From IMG/VR virus record IMGVR_UViG_3300028859_000066, positions 1-22,088 of that record: 22,088 nt of DNA; one strand, given 5' to 3'. Both the position numbers and the translations under genes were made by a program. The DNA comes from a virus. Of this stretch, positions 16,601 to 21,394 are shown one piece after another; positions within the stretch are counted from its first letter, which is position 1, and every line of letters begins with the position of its first letter. The notes below the pieces were generated by a model. That model saw only the letters and a list, made by a program, of their open reading frames with translations, searched no databases and was not told the origin of the DNA.

Positions 16601-17627
16601 CGAGATCGCCAGCGACGAGCGCGGCCTGTCCCTGCTTGACGATCGCTGCAGCGGCTACCCCTGAGATATTTAGTGTGCTGGCGGAGGTATTGCTATGTGC
16701 CGGGATAAACTGGATCACCATGTTGTCTGTATAGAACGCAACGGCGTTTGACGGATTAACGTCATATGAATTCGCTGCGCCGGTGTCTGTGCCAGACGTA
16801 TACACGTTACGCTGTATGTCGTACGCAAGAATGATTGAGCTACGGGGGTTCAGTAGCTGCCATGTGCCACGCGATGCCGACCATTGGCAGGAAACGCTGT
16901 ACGTGGCGCCAATATCGCCCGTGACAAGCGTATTGCCATTATAGGTGATCGTATGTGCCCCGGCGCCTGCGTTGAGTGTAGGGGTATTCGTGGCGTTATT
17001 ATTGAGTGGTACGAAAGAGACGATCATTGCGTCGGCGTACGAACCGGTGATCGCTGGCGAGCATGCTACAACATACGCCGAACCAGTACCCGAATCAGTG
17101 CCGAAATTAAATGCGCCTTGCTGAACCTGTATCGATGTTACGCCGCCCCCACCACCTCCGAAATTCGCCTGCGCGATAGTCGACCACTGTGTTGCGGCTG
17201 CCATGATGATAACAGAGGTTTGAGAGGGAACCGTTAGCGAAACGTTACCGTCGATCGTATCGGGCGAATTAGGAAGAAACGTCACATCACCCGCAGATAT
17301 GTTATTTATACCGAACACCACGCCGGGGCTATAGGTCGCTACGCCGAGCGAATCGCTACAAGTCGTAGCTGCAGTGTTCATCACGTAGAATGCGTTTGTA
17401 GTAGTATGCGTAATGCCGAAACTAACGTTTACAAGGTCATAATACCATGCTTGTGGAATGCGCGTTATGTCCGACACATCAAGATTAGCGCCCGATGCGA
17501 GCGTAAGGGTACCCGTCAACGTACCGCCTGTGAGAGGCAGATAGCCCGAACCACCCCCGCCACCTGTTGTGACACCGAATATGGCGCAGTATTCTAGAAA
17601 TTGTGCTGGGGTCATGATGCGATCCAT
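13647..17627 (-). CDS. Large repeat tail fibre with C1q-like domain
   Basis: This 1326-aa protein has several parts. Residues 1-50 contain a Gly-rich hinge and the fibre motif L-P-L-T-G-G-T-L-T-G-T-L (30-41). Residues about 55-155 form a beta-rich adaptor ending in another poly-Gly hinge. Eight repeats of about 95 aa follow, seven at 168-890 and the eighth at 1043-1138. Between repeats seven and eight, residues about 893-1031 read as a C1q/TNF-like jelly roll (F-G-A-Y-S-N, Y-R-F-V-A-P-L-N-G-I-Y-H-F, G-D-Y-V-E-I-Y-C-Q-N). Residues 1140-1326 are a separate C-terminal beta domain. Such make-up fits a host-binding fibre or spike. It lies between the terminase genes, an unusual place. The virion part it joins is unknown. 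Confidence 0.8.
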   Translation of the reverse strand: MDRIMTPAQFLEYCAIFGVTTGGGGGSGYLPLTGGTLTGTLTLASGANLDVSDITRIPQAWYYDLVNVSFGITHTTTNAFYVMNTAATTCSDSLGVATYSPGVVFGINNISAGDVTFLPNSPDTIDGNVSLTVPSQTSVIIMAAATQWSTIAQANFGGGGGGVTSIQVQQGAFNFGTDSGTGSAYVVACSPAITGSYADAMIVSFVPLNNNATNTPTLNAGAGAHTITYNGNTLVTGDIGATYSVSCQWSASRGTWQLLNPRSSIILAYDIQRNVYTSGTDTGAANSYDVNPSNAVAFYTDNMVIQFIPAHSNTSASTLNISGVAAAAIVKQGQAALVAGDLVAGTPAVVIYSTVNSNWLLLNPQSASSASASQVQANAFNNGVDAGTANTYSTTLSPAVVTLTNGLPVSLLAVANSNTGASTLDVNGTPVSIHNLQGAALSGGEMLAGYNYNFVYDTANSWFVLQNSSLASGGGGVTSAQVQSSAFNSATDAGVTANAYVGVYSPVVASLTGGIFILNNIAHANTASSTLDVGTGAIAIVNNMLSPLVGGELLAGVSYAFLYDPIATDFIILNSSLLGAATSGLQVQQSAFNLGLDSGIADAYVVDLTPTVTSLTNGLPLQFTPLNTNATANPTVQVNAVSPTAILLANGQPVAPGDLNTASLASMVYAAGLGGFILLNPYVSFVSGYDVQQQKFTYAIDSSGSANAIVLALAPPIVSNGVVNVTFQCANTNTGATTIDVGFGAIPLVTNTGALVGGELLTGGTYSACYNAAVNSYVLFNSSLSGGGGGVTAAQIQGNAFTSAVDTGVTNAYVVSLTPPLGSYSNFASFWFTTPNTSSGNCTINVNSLGVTDLLDTLGHQLPPGAIVAGVPYQVIVYAGVCTVVNPSPVAIAFGAYSNSTTTLAASSFTKVQFQIKEFDMGDNYDNVTNYRFVAPLNGIYHFDSLVTVNDANVVTTSMYNVSLYINGSEYKQGNQGTIYNGASSTSNISVDVQLSGGDYVEIYCQNNNSVTTVGTDATQITTWFSGYYIGNGGSVAGATPQQVQQQSFTSTPDVGVADAYVLDFSPAVTAFTDNFLFMFSPANSNATTTPTVKFNSLSTVTIVKAGGAVAVGDIVAGKNAICLYSLANNNVELINPQGVAGAPTPVIDPNYLATYFYPVATPAINASNTITKNHIYFTYIGYVAQSVTINYVTFNCASGASWSGGSIDVGLCSSSQAPNSAGGSPTLTLLASERISSLGGGVNHNSTPLGYTVAAGTYLWAACSGSAAVTGNASMQPLTIDPQSLSTAQFSGDFLSSGATSWATSVIFPITNSTAVACPYMTINT
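14214..17126 (-). repeat. Eight protein-level repeats in the fibre
   Basis: Each unit is about 95 codons. It starts V-Q-x-x-A-F-x-x-x-x-D-x-G-x-A-x-A-Y, has a central N-T-x-A-x-x-T-x-x-V (N-T-G-A-S-T-L-D-V in unit 3) and ends near L-L-N-P or L-N-S-S-L. Units fall at protein residues 168-263, 271-364, 375-470, 482-578, 587-682, 691-784, 796-890 and 1043-1138. Some joints carry Gly-runs (S-G-G-G-G-V-T). Base-level identity between units is low, so the array is old or held apart by selection. Confidence 0.8.
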
Positions 17628-17797
17628 CCGCTAATGTTCGTTATGTTCGTACCGTTGTTTGTAAACGTCTGGGTGTACGTGACGCCGTTCAACACCGTGA
17701 AGATCGTAGCCACGAAACCGCCCGCCCACGTGATCGTCAGTGGAAGGTTGTCGAGGTCTAACTGCTGGCCGTTGTCCGCTGTGACTACTGTACTCAT
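17612..17797 (-). CDS. Small conserved-looking virion-cluster protein
   Basis: This 61-aa protein fills the gap between the small terminase stop and the fibre start, overlapping the fibre by 16 bases. It is beta-type: L-P-L-T-I-T-W-A-G-G-F near residues 18-28, then Y-T-Q-T-F-T-N-N-G-T-N-I-T-N-I-S-G-W. The Y-x-Q-T-F-T...I-S-x-W ending resembles short proteins found beside phage fibres, but I cannot name a family. It may be a fibre attachment piece or chaperone. Its gap-filling position and overlap with the fibre support a real gene; the ribosome-binding site (AGGG) is rather far from the ATG. Confidence 0.6.
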   Translation of the reverse strand: MSTVVTADNGQQLDLDNLPLTITWAGGFVATIFTVLNGVTYTQTFTNNGTNITNISGWIAS

Positions 17798-17803
17798 GCG
17801 CGC

Positions 17804-18265
17804 TTATTTCCCTGTCATGATTTTCTGATACATTTTCGCCGCTTCGATTGGGTCGTTAGTCGATTCTGCAATAAACGGGATCGGCGCCGAGGTGGGTTTG
17901 TTTTCCACAACATTGCTGGTTTTCAGCCATCCCGCTTGCCTGTCTAGATAAAAGCAGATCGCCTTCCGGTCGCCTTCTTCGATCAATTTCCATAGCTTAC
18001 CAGAGACCTTTGCGATCGCGCTAGATTTACCCGTACAAACGGCAACCACGAGCTCGGGCTGGCGCATAAGCGCAGCGAACCATGTGGAAGATGATATCCC
18101 ATAGTAATTATGGATTTGTTCTTGCGATAGTCCGAGCCCTGCGAATTCAGCGATCTGAAATAGCATATCTTGGGTTGCTATCCACATGTTCTCAGTGCCG
18201 CCCGTTTTACGGGGCGTTGGTATTGGTTTTCCACTCACGCGGTGTTTCTCACTTCTGTTGATCAC
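17804..18265 (-). CDS. terS: Terminase small subunit
   Basis: This 153-aa protein is the first gene of the minus-strand cluster. Residues about 29-60 form a helix-turn-helix (I-A-E-F-A-G-L-G-L-S-Q-E-Q-I-H-N-Y-Y-G-I-S-S-S-T-W-F), followed by long helices (A-I-A-K-V-S-G-K-L-W-K-L and D-R-K-A-I-C-F-Y-L-D-R-Q-A-G-W) and a flexible C-terminus, as in small terminases that recognise the packaging site. The GTG at 18265 lies only 9 bases after a predicted -10 box, so the true start may be the GTG at 18238 (giving M-S-G-K-P-I-P-T-P). It is split from TerL by the fibre and two small genes. Confidence 0.8.
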   Translation of the reverse strand: MINRSEKHRVSGKPIPTPRKTGGTENMWIATQDMLFQIAEFAGLGLSQEQIHNYYGISSSTWFAALMRQPELVVAVCTGKSSAIAKVSGKLWKLIEEGDRKAICFYLDRQAGWLKTSNVVENKPTSAPIPFIAESTNDPIEAAKMYQKIMTGK

Positions 18266-18273
18266 AAGTGCCC

Positions 18274-18301
18274 ATTATGCGCCCGATTGCTTCGAAATCA
18301 A
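18274..18301 (-). promoter_or_regulatory. Candidate promoter for structural cluster
   Basis: On the minus strand TTGATT (18301-18296) and CATAAT (18279-18274) are 16 bases apart. Transcription would begin near 18267. That would make the GTG at 18265 leaderless and favours the start at 18238. Confidence 0.45.
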
Positions 18302-18351
18302 ACTGTACAGATATTACACTCGTGGGGGTAGTGCACAGTGGTATGGGGTCG

Positions 18352-18616
18352 GTGACGGATGAATACTCGGTCATAGTTCCGTCATAGAGTTCCGTCATTG
18401 GGTAAACTATTGTTTTTATTATTATTATTACTATTTATGACGGAATGACGGAACTATAACAATCTCCAGCGAAACTGTAGGATGATAATATGGTATGTTA
18501 TATCCATGCCCTATACTACAATCCTGCTAAATCGGTGTGGGTAAGGGTTTTCATCCGTCATCCGGCAGAAATAGGTCTAACTTAATGATAAAAAACAAAT
18601 TTTACCCATGACGGAA
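18352..18616. repeat. TTCCGTCAT box cluster (iteron or operator)
   Basis: The 9-mer TTCCGTCAT occurs at 18377-18385 and 18390-18398. Its reverse complement ATGACGGAA occurs at 18437-18445, 18445-18453 and 18608-18616. One-mismatch copies lie at 18352-18360 (GTGACGGAT) and 18553-18561 (ATCCGTCAT). The outer parts make a perfect 13-base inverted repeat: ATAGTTCCGTCAT at 18373-18385 and ATGACGGAACTAT at 18445-18457. Between the arms is a TTTTATTATTATTATTACTA-type AT-rich stretch. This looks like a replication origin with iterons, or a multi-site operator. Confidence 0.75.
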
Positions 18617-18688
18617 CTTTTACGAAATATCAATGGCACTGTTCACACCCCCGTGATAAACTGCTTTTTTACTTACGAGGACACAAAA

Positions 18689-19048
18689 ATGAGGATTACG
18701 ACGCGTTCCGAGGCCTTCGAGGATGGTCGGAACACATATTTTACTGGTCGAGCGTGCAAAAACGGCCACGTAGCGGAGCGATACGTTCGCAACGGTAGCT
18801 GTATGGAGTGCATTAGGTGTACAGCCCGCAGTTACCGAAATGGGTTTTCACAGTCGCGAATATATAAAACGAGAGGCTACCGTTTAATCAATGTGTGGGT
18901 TCATCCTGATGACGAGCCCGGATTGCTCGCCCATGTTGAGGCACTGAAGGATGCACGCATGCTGATGGAGCCAGCCCACACTAGGGGGCTACCACCCGGC
19001 TATCACCATGGGGACGGCGCGGCACTAAGAAACAGGAGTAGGCGATAA
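18689..19048 (+). CDS. Small zinc-motif phage protein
   Basis: The chosen ATG at 18689 has an ACGAGG site 8 bases upstream; an in-frame ATG at 18608 lacks one. The 119-aa protein carries Y-F-T-G-R-A-C-K-N-G-H near residues 17-27 and C-M-E-C-I-R-C near 38-44. This C-x3-H...C-x2-C pattern is common in phage proteins next to or inside HNH nucleases (tGxxCkxGH...CxxC), but no HNH catalytic core follows. A strand-helix segment R-L-I-N-V-W-V-H-P-D-D-E-P resembles motifs in the next gene. The C-terminus is basic. Nucleic-acid binding is likely; the exact role is unknown. Confidence 0.65.
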   Translation: MRITTRSEAFEDGRNTYFTGRACKNGHVAERYVRNGSCMECIRCTARSYRNGFSQSRIYKTRGYRLINVWVHPDDEPGLLAHVEALKDARMLMEPAHTRGLPPGYHHGDGAALRNRSRR

Positions 19049-19374
19049 TGTGTGGATGCTACTCAGAAATCAGAAGGGTCGTTTATTGTGATTACCACAA
19101 GAAAAAACTTGAAAAGGTTTGTAGACAGCCCACCGTGTATATACCCGTGGCGCGTGCGAATGAATACATATCCCTTCTGGATCGTGCGGCAAACCTATGG
19201 CTCGTTGCTAATGGGTATACGCCGATTACCCGTACGATGGGATCAGGTAATCCGGATAGTATGGAAACCGGGCGCCTCAGGATGCTAATTCCCCCAGAGC
19301 ATGCGAATAAGATAATCGCGCTGCGGCATACTTTGCGAGACGGTAAAATGGTTGATCCGGACTGGCCGAATTGA
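19048..19374 (+). CDS. Unknown zinc-type protein with internal duplication
   Basis: It starts in a TAATG overlap with the gene before it, so the two are coupled. The 108-aa protein has C-G-C at residues 2-4 and C-D-Y-H at 14-17, a possible zinc site. Two copies of a short strand-helix motif follow: I-P-V-A-R-A-N-E-Y-I-S-L-L (32-44) and I-P-P-E-H-A-N-K-I-I-A-L-R (81-93). A related copy sits in the preceding protein. I do not recognise a family. A promoter for the next region lies across its stop codon. Confidence 0.62.
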   Translation: MCGCYSEIRRVVYCDYHKKKLEKVCRQPTVYIPVARANEYISLLDRAANLWLVANGYTPITRTMGSGNPDSMETGRLRMLIPPEHANKIIALRHTLRDGKMVDPDWPN

Positions 19375-19380
19375 TATAGT
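19352..19380 (+). promoter_or_regulatory. Sigma70-type promoter at start of RNA region
   Basis: TTGATC (19352-19357) and TATAGT (19375-19380) are 17 bases apart, the optimal spacing. The -10 box begins just after the stop codon of the 108-aa gene, and transcription would begin near 19387, at the left edge of the gene-free hairpin region. Confidence 0.6.
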
Positions 19381-19856
19381 GACGCTACGGTCACAGCAAC
19401 CTGTCGGGGGCGCCGACGCGTGGGTATCCTTGCGTAAAGCCGAGTTGTGCCCAGTTCCTTGATGAAACGGCGGGTGTGTGATAGCACCCGCTACGAATAA
19501 TACACAGTAGCGTCGTGGACGGTGACACGAGTGATTATAGCACCCCCTCTGGCCTGACTACGATCACAGTAATGTGATACAGGGCAGTAGTCCGCATGTG
19601 GACAAGGCCACGTTCATGCGATGCAGACCAGCTATAGTCATGTCCGGGTGTCCGGTTCGATCCCGGTTGATGGGGACAGCACGTTCAATTCGTGCCTACT
19701 GTAAAGAGCGCAAGGGTGGTTGCTAACGACCGCCCAAAGCAGCAAGCCGGGTACCGTATGCCCGGCCGAATACGTCGCAGTTTGCTAGTCAACTGATACA
19801 GCCCGCCTCGGCCGGGAGACGTGAAGCCGAGACAGTTAAGCATTAAGGAGCAATGA
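19375..19856 (+). ncRNA. Candidate structured noncoding RNA region
   Basis: There is no plausible gene in these 482 bases, unusual in so compact a genome. The stretch is full of helices: GACGCTAC/GTAGCGTC (19381-19388 with 19507-19514), GTCGG/CCGAC (19403/19413), GCGGGTG/CACCCGC (19470/19485), ATCACA-GTAA-TGTGAT (19563-19578, a GNRA tetraloop), GCAGTAG/CTACTGT (19584/19696), GGGTGGT/ACCGCCC (19714/19729), AGCAA/TTGCT (19741/19782), GCCGGG/CCCGGC (19746/19761) and CTCGGC/GCCGAG (19807/19826). A good promoter stands at the left end. The predicted start near 19387 would cut into the first helix, so that helix or that start is wrong. No terminator follows; the RNA might run into the DUF3310 gene or be processed. 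Confidence 0.45.
19584..19703 (+). ncRNA. tRNA-like module, acceptor and T-arm only
   Basis: GCAGTAG (19584-19590) pairs with CTACTGT (19696-19702) as a 7-bp acceptor-type stem, followed by A19703. Directly 5' of the 3' strand, GCACG-TTCAATT-CGTGC (19679-19695) is a perfect T-arm: five pairs and a seven-base TTCAA-type loop with G53-C61. The two bases after the first strand are T-C, with U at position 8. In between, 88 bases form other helices (CGCATG/CATGCG, TGTCC/GGACA) and not a canonical D or anticodon arm, so this is not an ordinary tRNA. Confidence 0.4.
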
Positions 19857-20084
19857 ATGGTTAAGCACGATGCAGTCGATCACCCCGCCCACTATACGAG
19901 CAGCGACGCCAAATGCGTTTCGTGTAACACGCCGATAGAATGTATTGATGTCGTCGGGTCGCTTCCGTTTTTAGAGGGTAATATTATTAAATACCTATGG
20001 CGGCATTCGCATAAAAATGGTCTGGAAGATTTACGAAAAGCACGATTTTATCTGAATCATTTAATAAATAAGTTAGAATCATAA
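19857..20084 (+). CDS. DUF3310 phage protein
   Basis: This 75-aa protein has the DUF3310 pattern: V-D-H-P-A-H-Y near residues 7-13, I-E-C-I-D-V near 27-32, then G-N-I-I-K-Y-L-W-R-H near 41-50 and K-N-G-L-E-D-L-R-K-A-R-F-Y-L near 53-66. The family is common in phages, often beside nucleotide-metabolism or early genes; its reaction is not established. The family core seems complete, with a short loop containing C-V-S-C (20-23) as a lineage-specific detail. An AAGGAG site precedes the ATG. Five of its eight Leu codons are TTA or CTA, which helps in judging the antisense nuclease gene. Confidence 0.85.
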   Translation: MVKHDAVDHPAHYTSSDAKCVSCNTPIECIDVVGSLPFLEGNIIKYLWRHSHKNGLEDLRKARFYLNHLINKLES

Positions 20085-20096
20085 GGAGCCACAACT

Positions 20097-20318
20097 ATGT
20101 TCGCAATAATTAAAGAGTTCATCGTTAAGTATTTAGCAAGTATGACCGAAGATGAGTTAAAATCAGTATTAACAGACTTCGCTATGTTGCCGCAGTTCGC
20201 GCCCTTCGTGTCGATAGTGCAAGATGTAGTCGCGGCAGTCGATGCAGCGAAGTCTGTCGTAGAGCCAGCGGTCGTGTCTGAAAATGACCAGTCGGCCACA
20301 CCACCCGCAACCGAGTGA
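20097..20318 (+). CDS. Unknown 73-aa acidic protein
   Basis: The ATG follows an AAGGAG site 12 bases after the DUF3310 stop. The protein has an amphipathic N-terminal helix (F-A-I-I-K-E-F-I-V-K-Y-L), an acidic middle (M-T-E-D-E-L-K-S-V-L-T-D-F), a hydrophobic helix (I-V-Q-D-V-V-A-A-V-D-A-A) and a Pro/Thr/Ala-rich tail. It has no clear membrane span and I do not recognise a family. An intrinsic terminator follows directly, so this is the last gene of its unit. Confidence 0.65.
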   Translation: MFAIIKEFIVKYLASMTEDELKSVLTDFAMLPQFAPFVSIVQDVVAAVDAAKSVVEPAVVSENDQSATPPATE

Positions 20319-20324
20319 TCGTGC

Positions 20325-20352
20325 ACCCCCGATTTATCCCGGGGGTTTTTTT
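20325..20352 (+). terminator. Intrinsic terminator after the 73-aa gene
   Basis: ACCCCCG (20325-20331) pairs with CGGGGGT (20340-20346) around an eight-base loop, followed at once by a run of seven T (20346-20352). It ends the transcript that contains DUF3310. Confidence 0.9.
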
Positions 20353-20362
20353 CGTTTCGCTA

Positions 20363-20391
20363 TTGACGTACCCGTCACTAAGGAGTAAGAT
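20363..20391 (+). promoter_or_regulatory. Strong sigma70-type promoter for the small-gene chain
   Basis: TTGACG (20363-20368) and TAAGAT (20386-20391) are separated by exactly 17 bases. It lies just after the terminator and before the first tiny gene at 20439, so it should open the next operon, with a start near 20398. Confidence 0.8.
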
Positions 20392-20401
20392 CGCTCTATC
20401 A

Positions 20402-20420
20402 GGTCGGCAATGTGCTGACC
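20402..20420 (+). promoter_or_regulatory. Palindrome at the transcription start
   Basis: GGTCGGCA and TGCTGACC pair over eight positions (one G-T) around a three-base ATG loop. It lies just downstream of the predicted start of transcription, which suits an operator or a 5' hairpin in the leader. As an RNA hairpin it would sit about 18 bases before the first start codon. Confidence 0.55.
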
Positions 20421-20438
20421 GTAACGGGAGATAGAACG

Positions 20439-20558
20439 ATGAACGAGAATGAAACATTGTGTCAGTGCGGTGAAACGAAAGTAAAAGAGGAATATGTTTG
20501 TGATATCTGCCAACGCTACGAAGACGAAGCGAACGAATATAACGAGTGGGGTGTGTGA
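20439..20558 (+). CDS. 39-aa zinc-ribbon-type protein
   Basis: An ACGGGAG site lies 8 bases before the ATG. The protein has C-Q-C at residues 8-10 and C-D-I-C at 21-24, a likely single zinc ribbon, with an acidic tail (E-D-E-A-N-E-Y-N-E). It is the first gene after the strong promoter and ends in a TGATG overlap with the next. Proteins like this often bind host enzymes, but no target can be named. Confidence 0.65.
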   Translation: MNENETLCQCGETKVKEEYVCDICQRYEDEANEYNEWGV

Positions 20559-20686
20559 TGAACACAAACGCTATGGACAACTTAATAATGACAGTGCGCT
20601 TCAAAGAACACGGTACGTATCTGCACTATAACGTCAAAGGCGAGTTCCTCGGGTGGTCGCTATTCGCATACTGGCGGGGTGTGTGA
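20558..20686 (+). CDS. 42-aa unknown protein
   Basis: It begins in a TGATG overlap with the zinc protein and ends the same way with the next gene. The sequence is a likely beta hairpin (M-T-V-R-F-K-E-H-G-T-Y-L-H-Y-N-V-K-G-E-F) with an aromatic end (W-S-L-F-A-Y-W-R). No family is recognised. Both precise overlaps and the shared promoter support expression. Confidence 0.55.
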   Translation: MNTNAMDNLIMTVRFKEHGTYLHYNVKGEFLGWSLFAYWRGV

Positions 20687-20808
20687 TGGACACAGATATT
20701 ACAGTATGCGACTGCTGCGGGCATACAGGAACATGGGATCAAGCCTATGATCACTTAGAAGAATGTATCGAGATAGAACGTCAACTAGAATACGGGATAG
20801 TGCTATGA
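20686..20808 (+). CDS. 40-aa zinc-finger-like protein
   Basis: It begins in a TGATG overlap. The protein has C-D-C-C-G-H at residues 8-13 and H23...C27 (H-L-E-E-C), giving a C2H2-like or C3H metal site, then an acidic helix. This resembles short phage zinc fingers of unknown role. Its end overlaps the next start as ATGA. Confidence 0.6.
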   Translation: MDTDITVCDCCGHTGTWDQAYDHLEECIEIERQLEYGIVL

Positions 20809-21071
20809 GCATGATTAATAATTTAAGGCTAACGGCTAATGAAATGTCATTCACCGTACAAGAGGATTCATCGCTAGGGTCTGCTTTCGAAGCGGTAACT
20901 TATCGTATCCGGCATGTAGACGCAAATTTTTATAATGTTTTTCGAAATCCATATACGCATGATATGCAATCTGGGGCTGCTTTTACCTACATAGGATGGA
21001 TAACGACTAGCGGATTCTTAACCCCGGAAATGGTGATGGCGAAGTTTGAGGGGGTTAACGGGCACCGCTGA
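20805..21071 (+). CDS. 88-aa unknown protein
   Basis: The ATG at 20805 forms an ATGA overlap with the previous gene, which decides this start over an upstream in-frame ATG at 20763. The protein is beta-rich (M-S-F-T-V-Q-E, Y-R-I-R-H-V, F-T-Y-I-G-W-I-T-T-S-G-F-L-T) with a Pro/Glu-containing C-terminal helix. No family is recognised. It ends inside the start region of the next frame. Confidence 0.55.
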   Translation: MSMINNLRLTANEMSFTVQEDSSLGSAFEAVTYRIRHVDANFYNVFRNPYTHDMQSGAAFTYIGWITTSGFLTPEMVMAKFEGVNGHR

Positions 21072-21390
21072 TGAGATTATAACAGGTGTGTCATACAAGC
21101 GAACGTATAAGGCGTTACGGGTACTGACCGGTCATTCTCCACGTCTAGGCATAGCGAAACAACACACCCGGGAGTACATGGGATCACTAGGCTGGGAATG
21201 GGTATCTACCATGCGCATTGGTTCGGGTTGTACAGTACACTTGTGCGCCGACGAACTACCGGCTGGGGAAATTATATGCCAAGTGAGTAAACATGTTTGC
21301 GCTGTGGTCAACGGCGTCTTGCATGACACCCACGATAGCAGCCGTGCCGGTACGCGTTGTGTCTATGGCTACTACCGTAGGGAGGGTTAG
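21046..21390 (+). CDS. Papain-fold-like phage protein, cysteine missing
   Basis: The frame opens at a TTG (21046), with a GTG at 21088 as the next candidate; neither has a good ribosome-binding site. The body matches a common phage family as I remember it: Y-M-G-S-L-G-W-E-W-V-S-T-M-R-I-G-S-G-C, L-P-A-G-E-I-I-C-Q-V-S-K-H, then V-V-N-G-V-L-H-D-T-H-D-S-S-R and T-R-C-V-Y-G-Y-Y. In that family an N-terminal D-C-x-x-R-A-x-x-x-x-T-G begins the protein. Here the matching place reads N-G-T-A-D-E-I-I-T-G, with Gly for Cys. The His (V-S-K-H) and D-T-H-D parts remain. Hydrolase activity is doubtful. Confidence 0.6.
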   Translation: MRGLTGTADEIITGVSYKRTYKALRVLTGHSPRLGIAKQHTREYMGSLGWEWVSTMRIGSGCTVHLCADELPAGEIICQVSKHVCAVVNGVLHDTHDSSRAGTRCVYGYYRREG

Positions 21391-21394
21391 CCAC

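Larger units (their letters stand above)
18266..18688. other. Divergent intergenic control region
   Basis: These 423 bases separate the minus-strand structural cluster from the plus-strand small genes. They hold the minus-strand promoter candidate at the left end, the TTCCGTCAT repeat cluster around the AT-rich tract 18404-18437, and no convincing plus-strand promoter that I could find. An ATG at 18608 inside one repeat is in frame with the next gene, but the downstream ATG at 18689 has the better ribosome-binding site. No gene is supported here. Confidence 0.6.

Noticed and set aside
18608-18688. Earlier ATG start for the 18689 gene
   Set aside because: That ATG is part of an ATGACGGAA box and lacks a ribosome-binding site, while ATG 18689 has ACGAGG at the right distance.
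19092-19487. 131-codon minus-strand frame
   Set aside because: It lies opposite the 108-aa gene and runs into the hairpin region. The Arg/Ser-rich product has no domain and no ribosome-binding site.
19652-19675. A complete tRNA using the GGTTCGATCCC element
   Set aside because: The arm has only four good pairs, and I found no matching acceptor strand about 70 bases upstream.
20182-20604. 140-codon minus-strand frame
   Set aside because: It crosses the terminator, promoter and leader of the plus-strand units, and its product has no recognisable feature.
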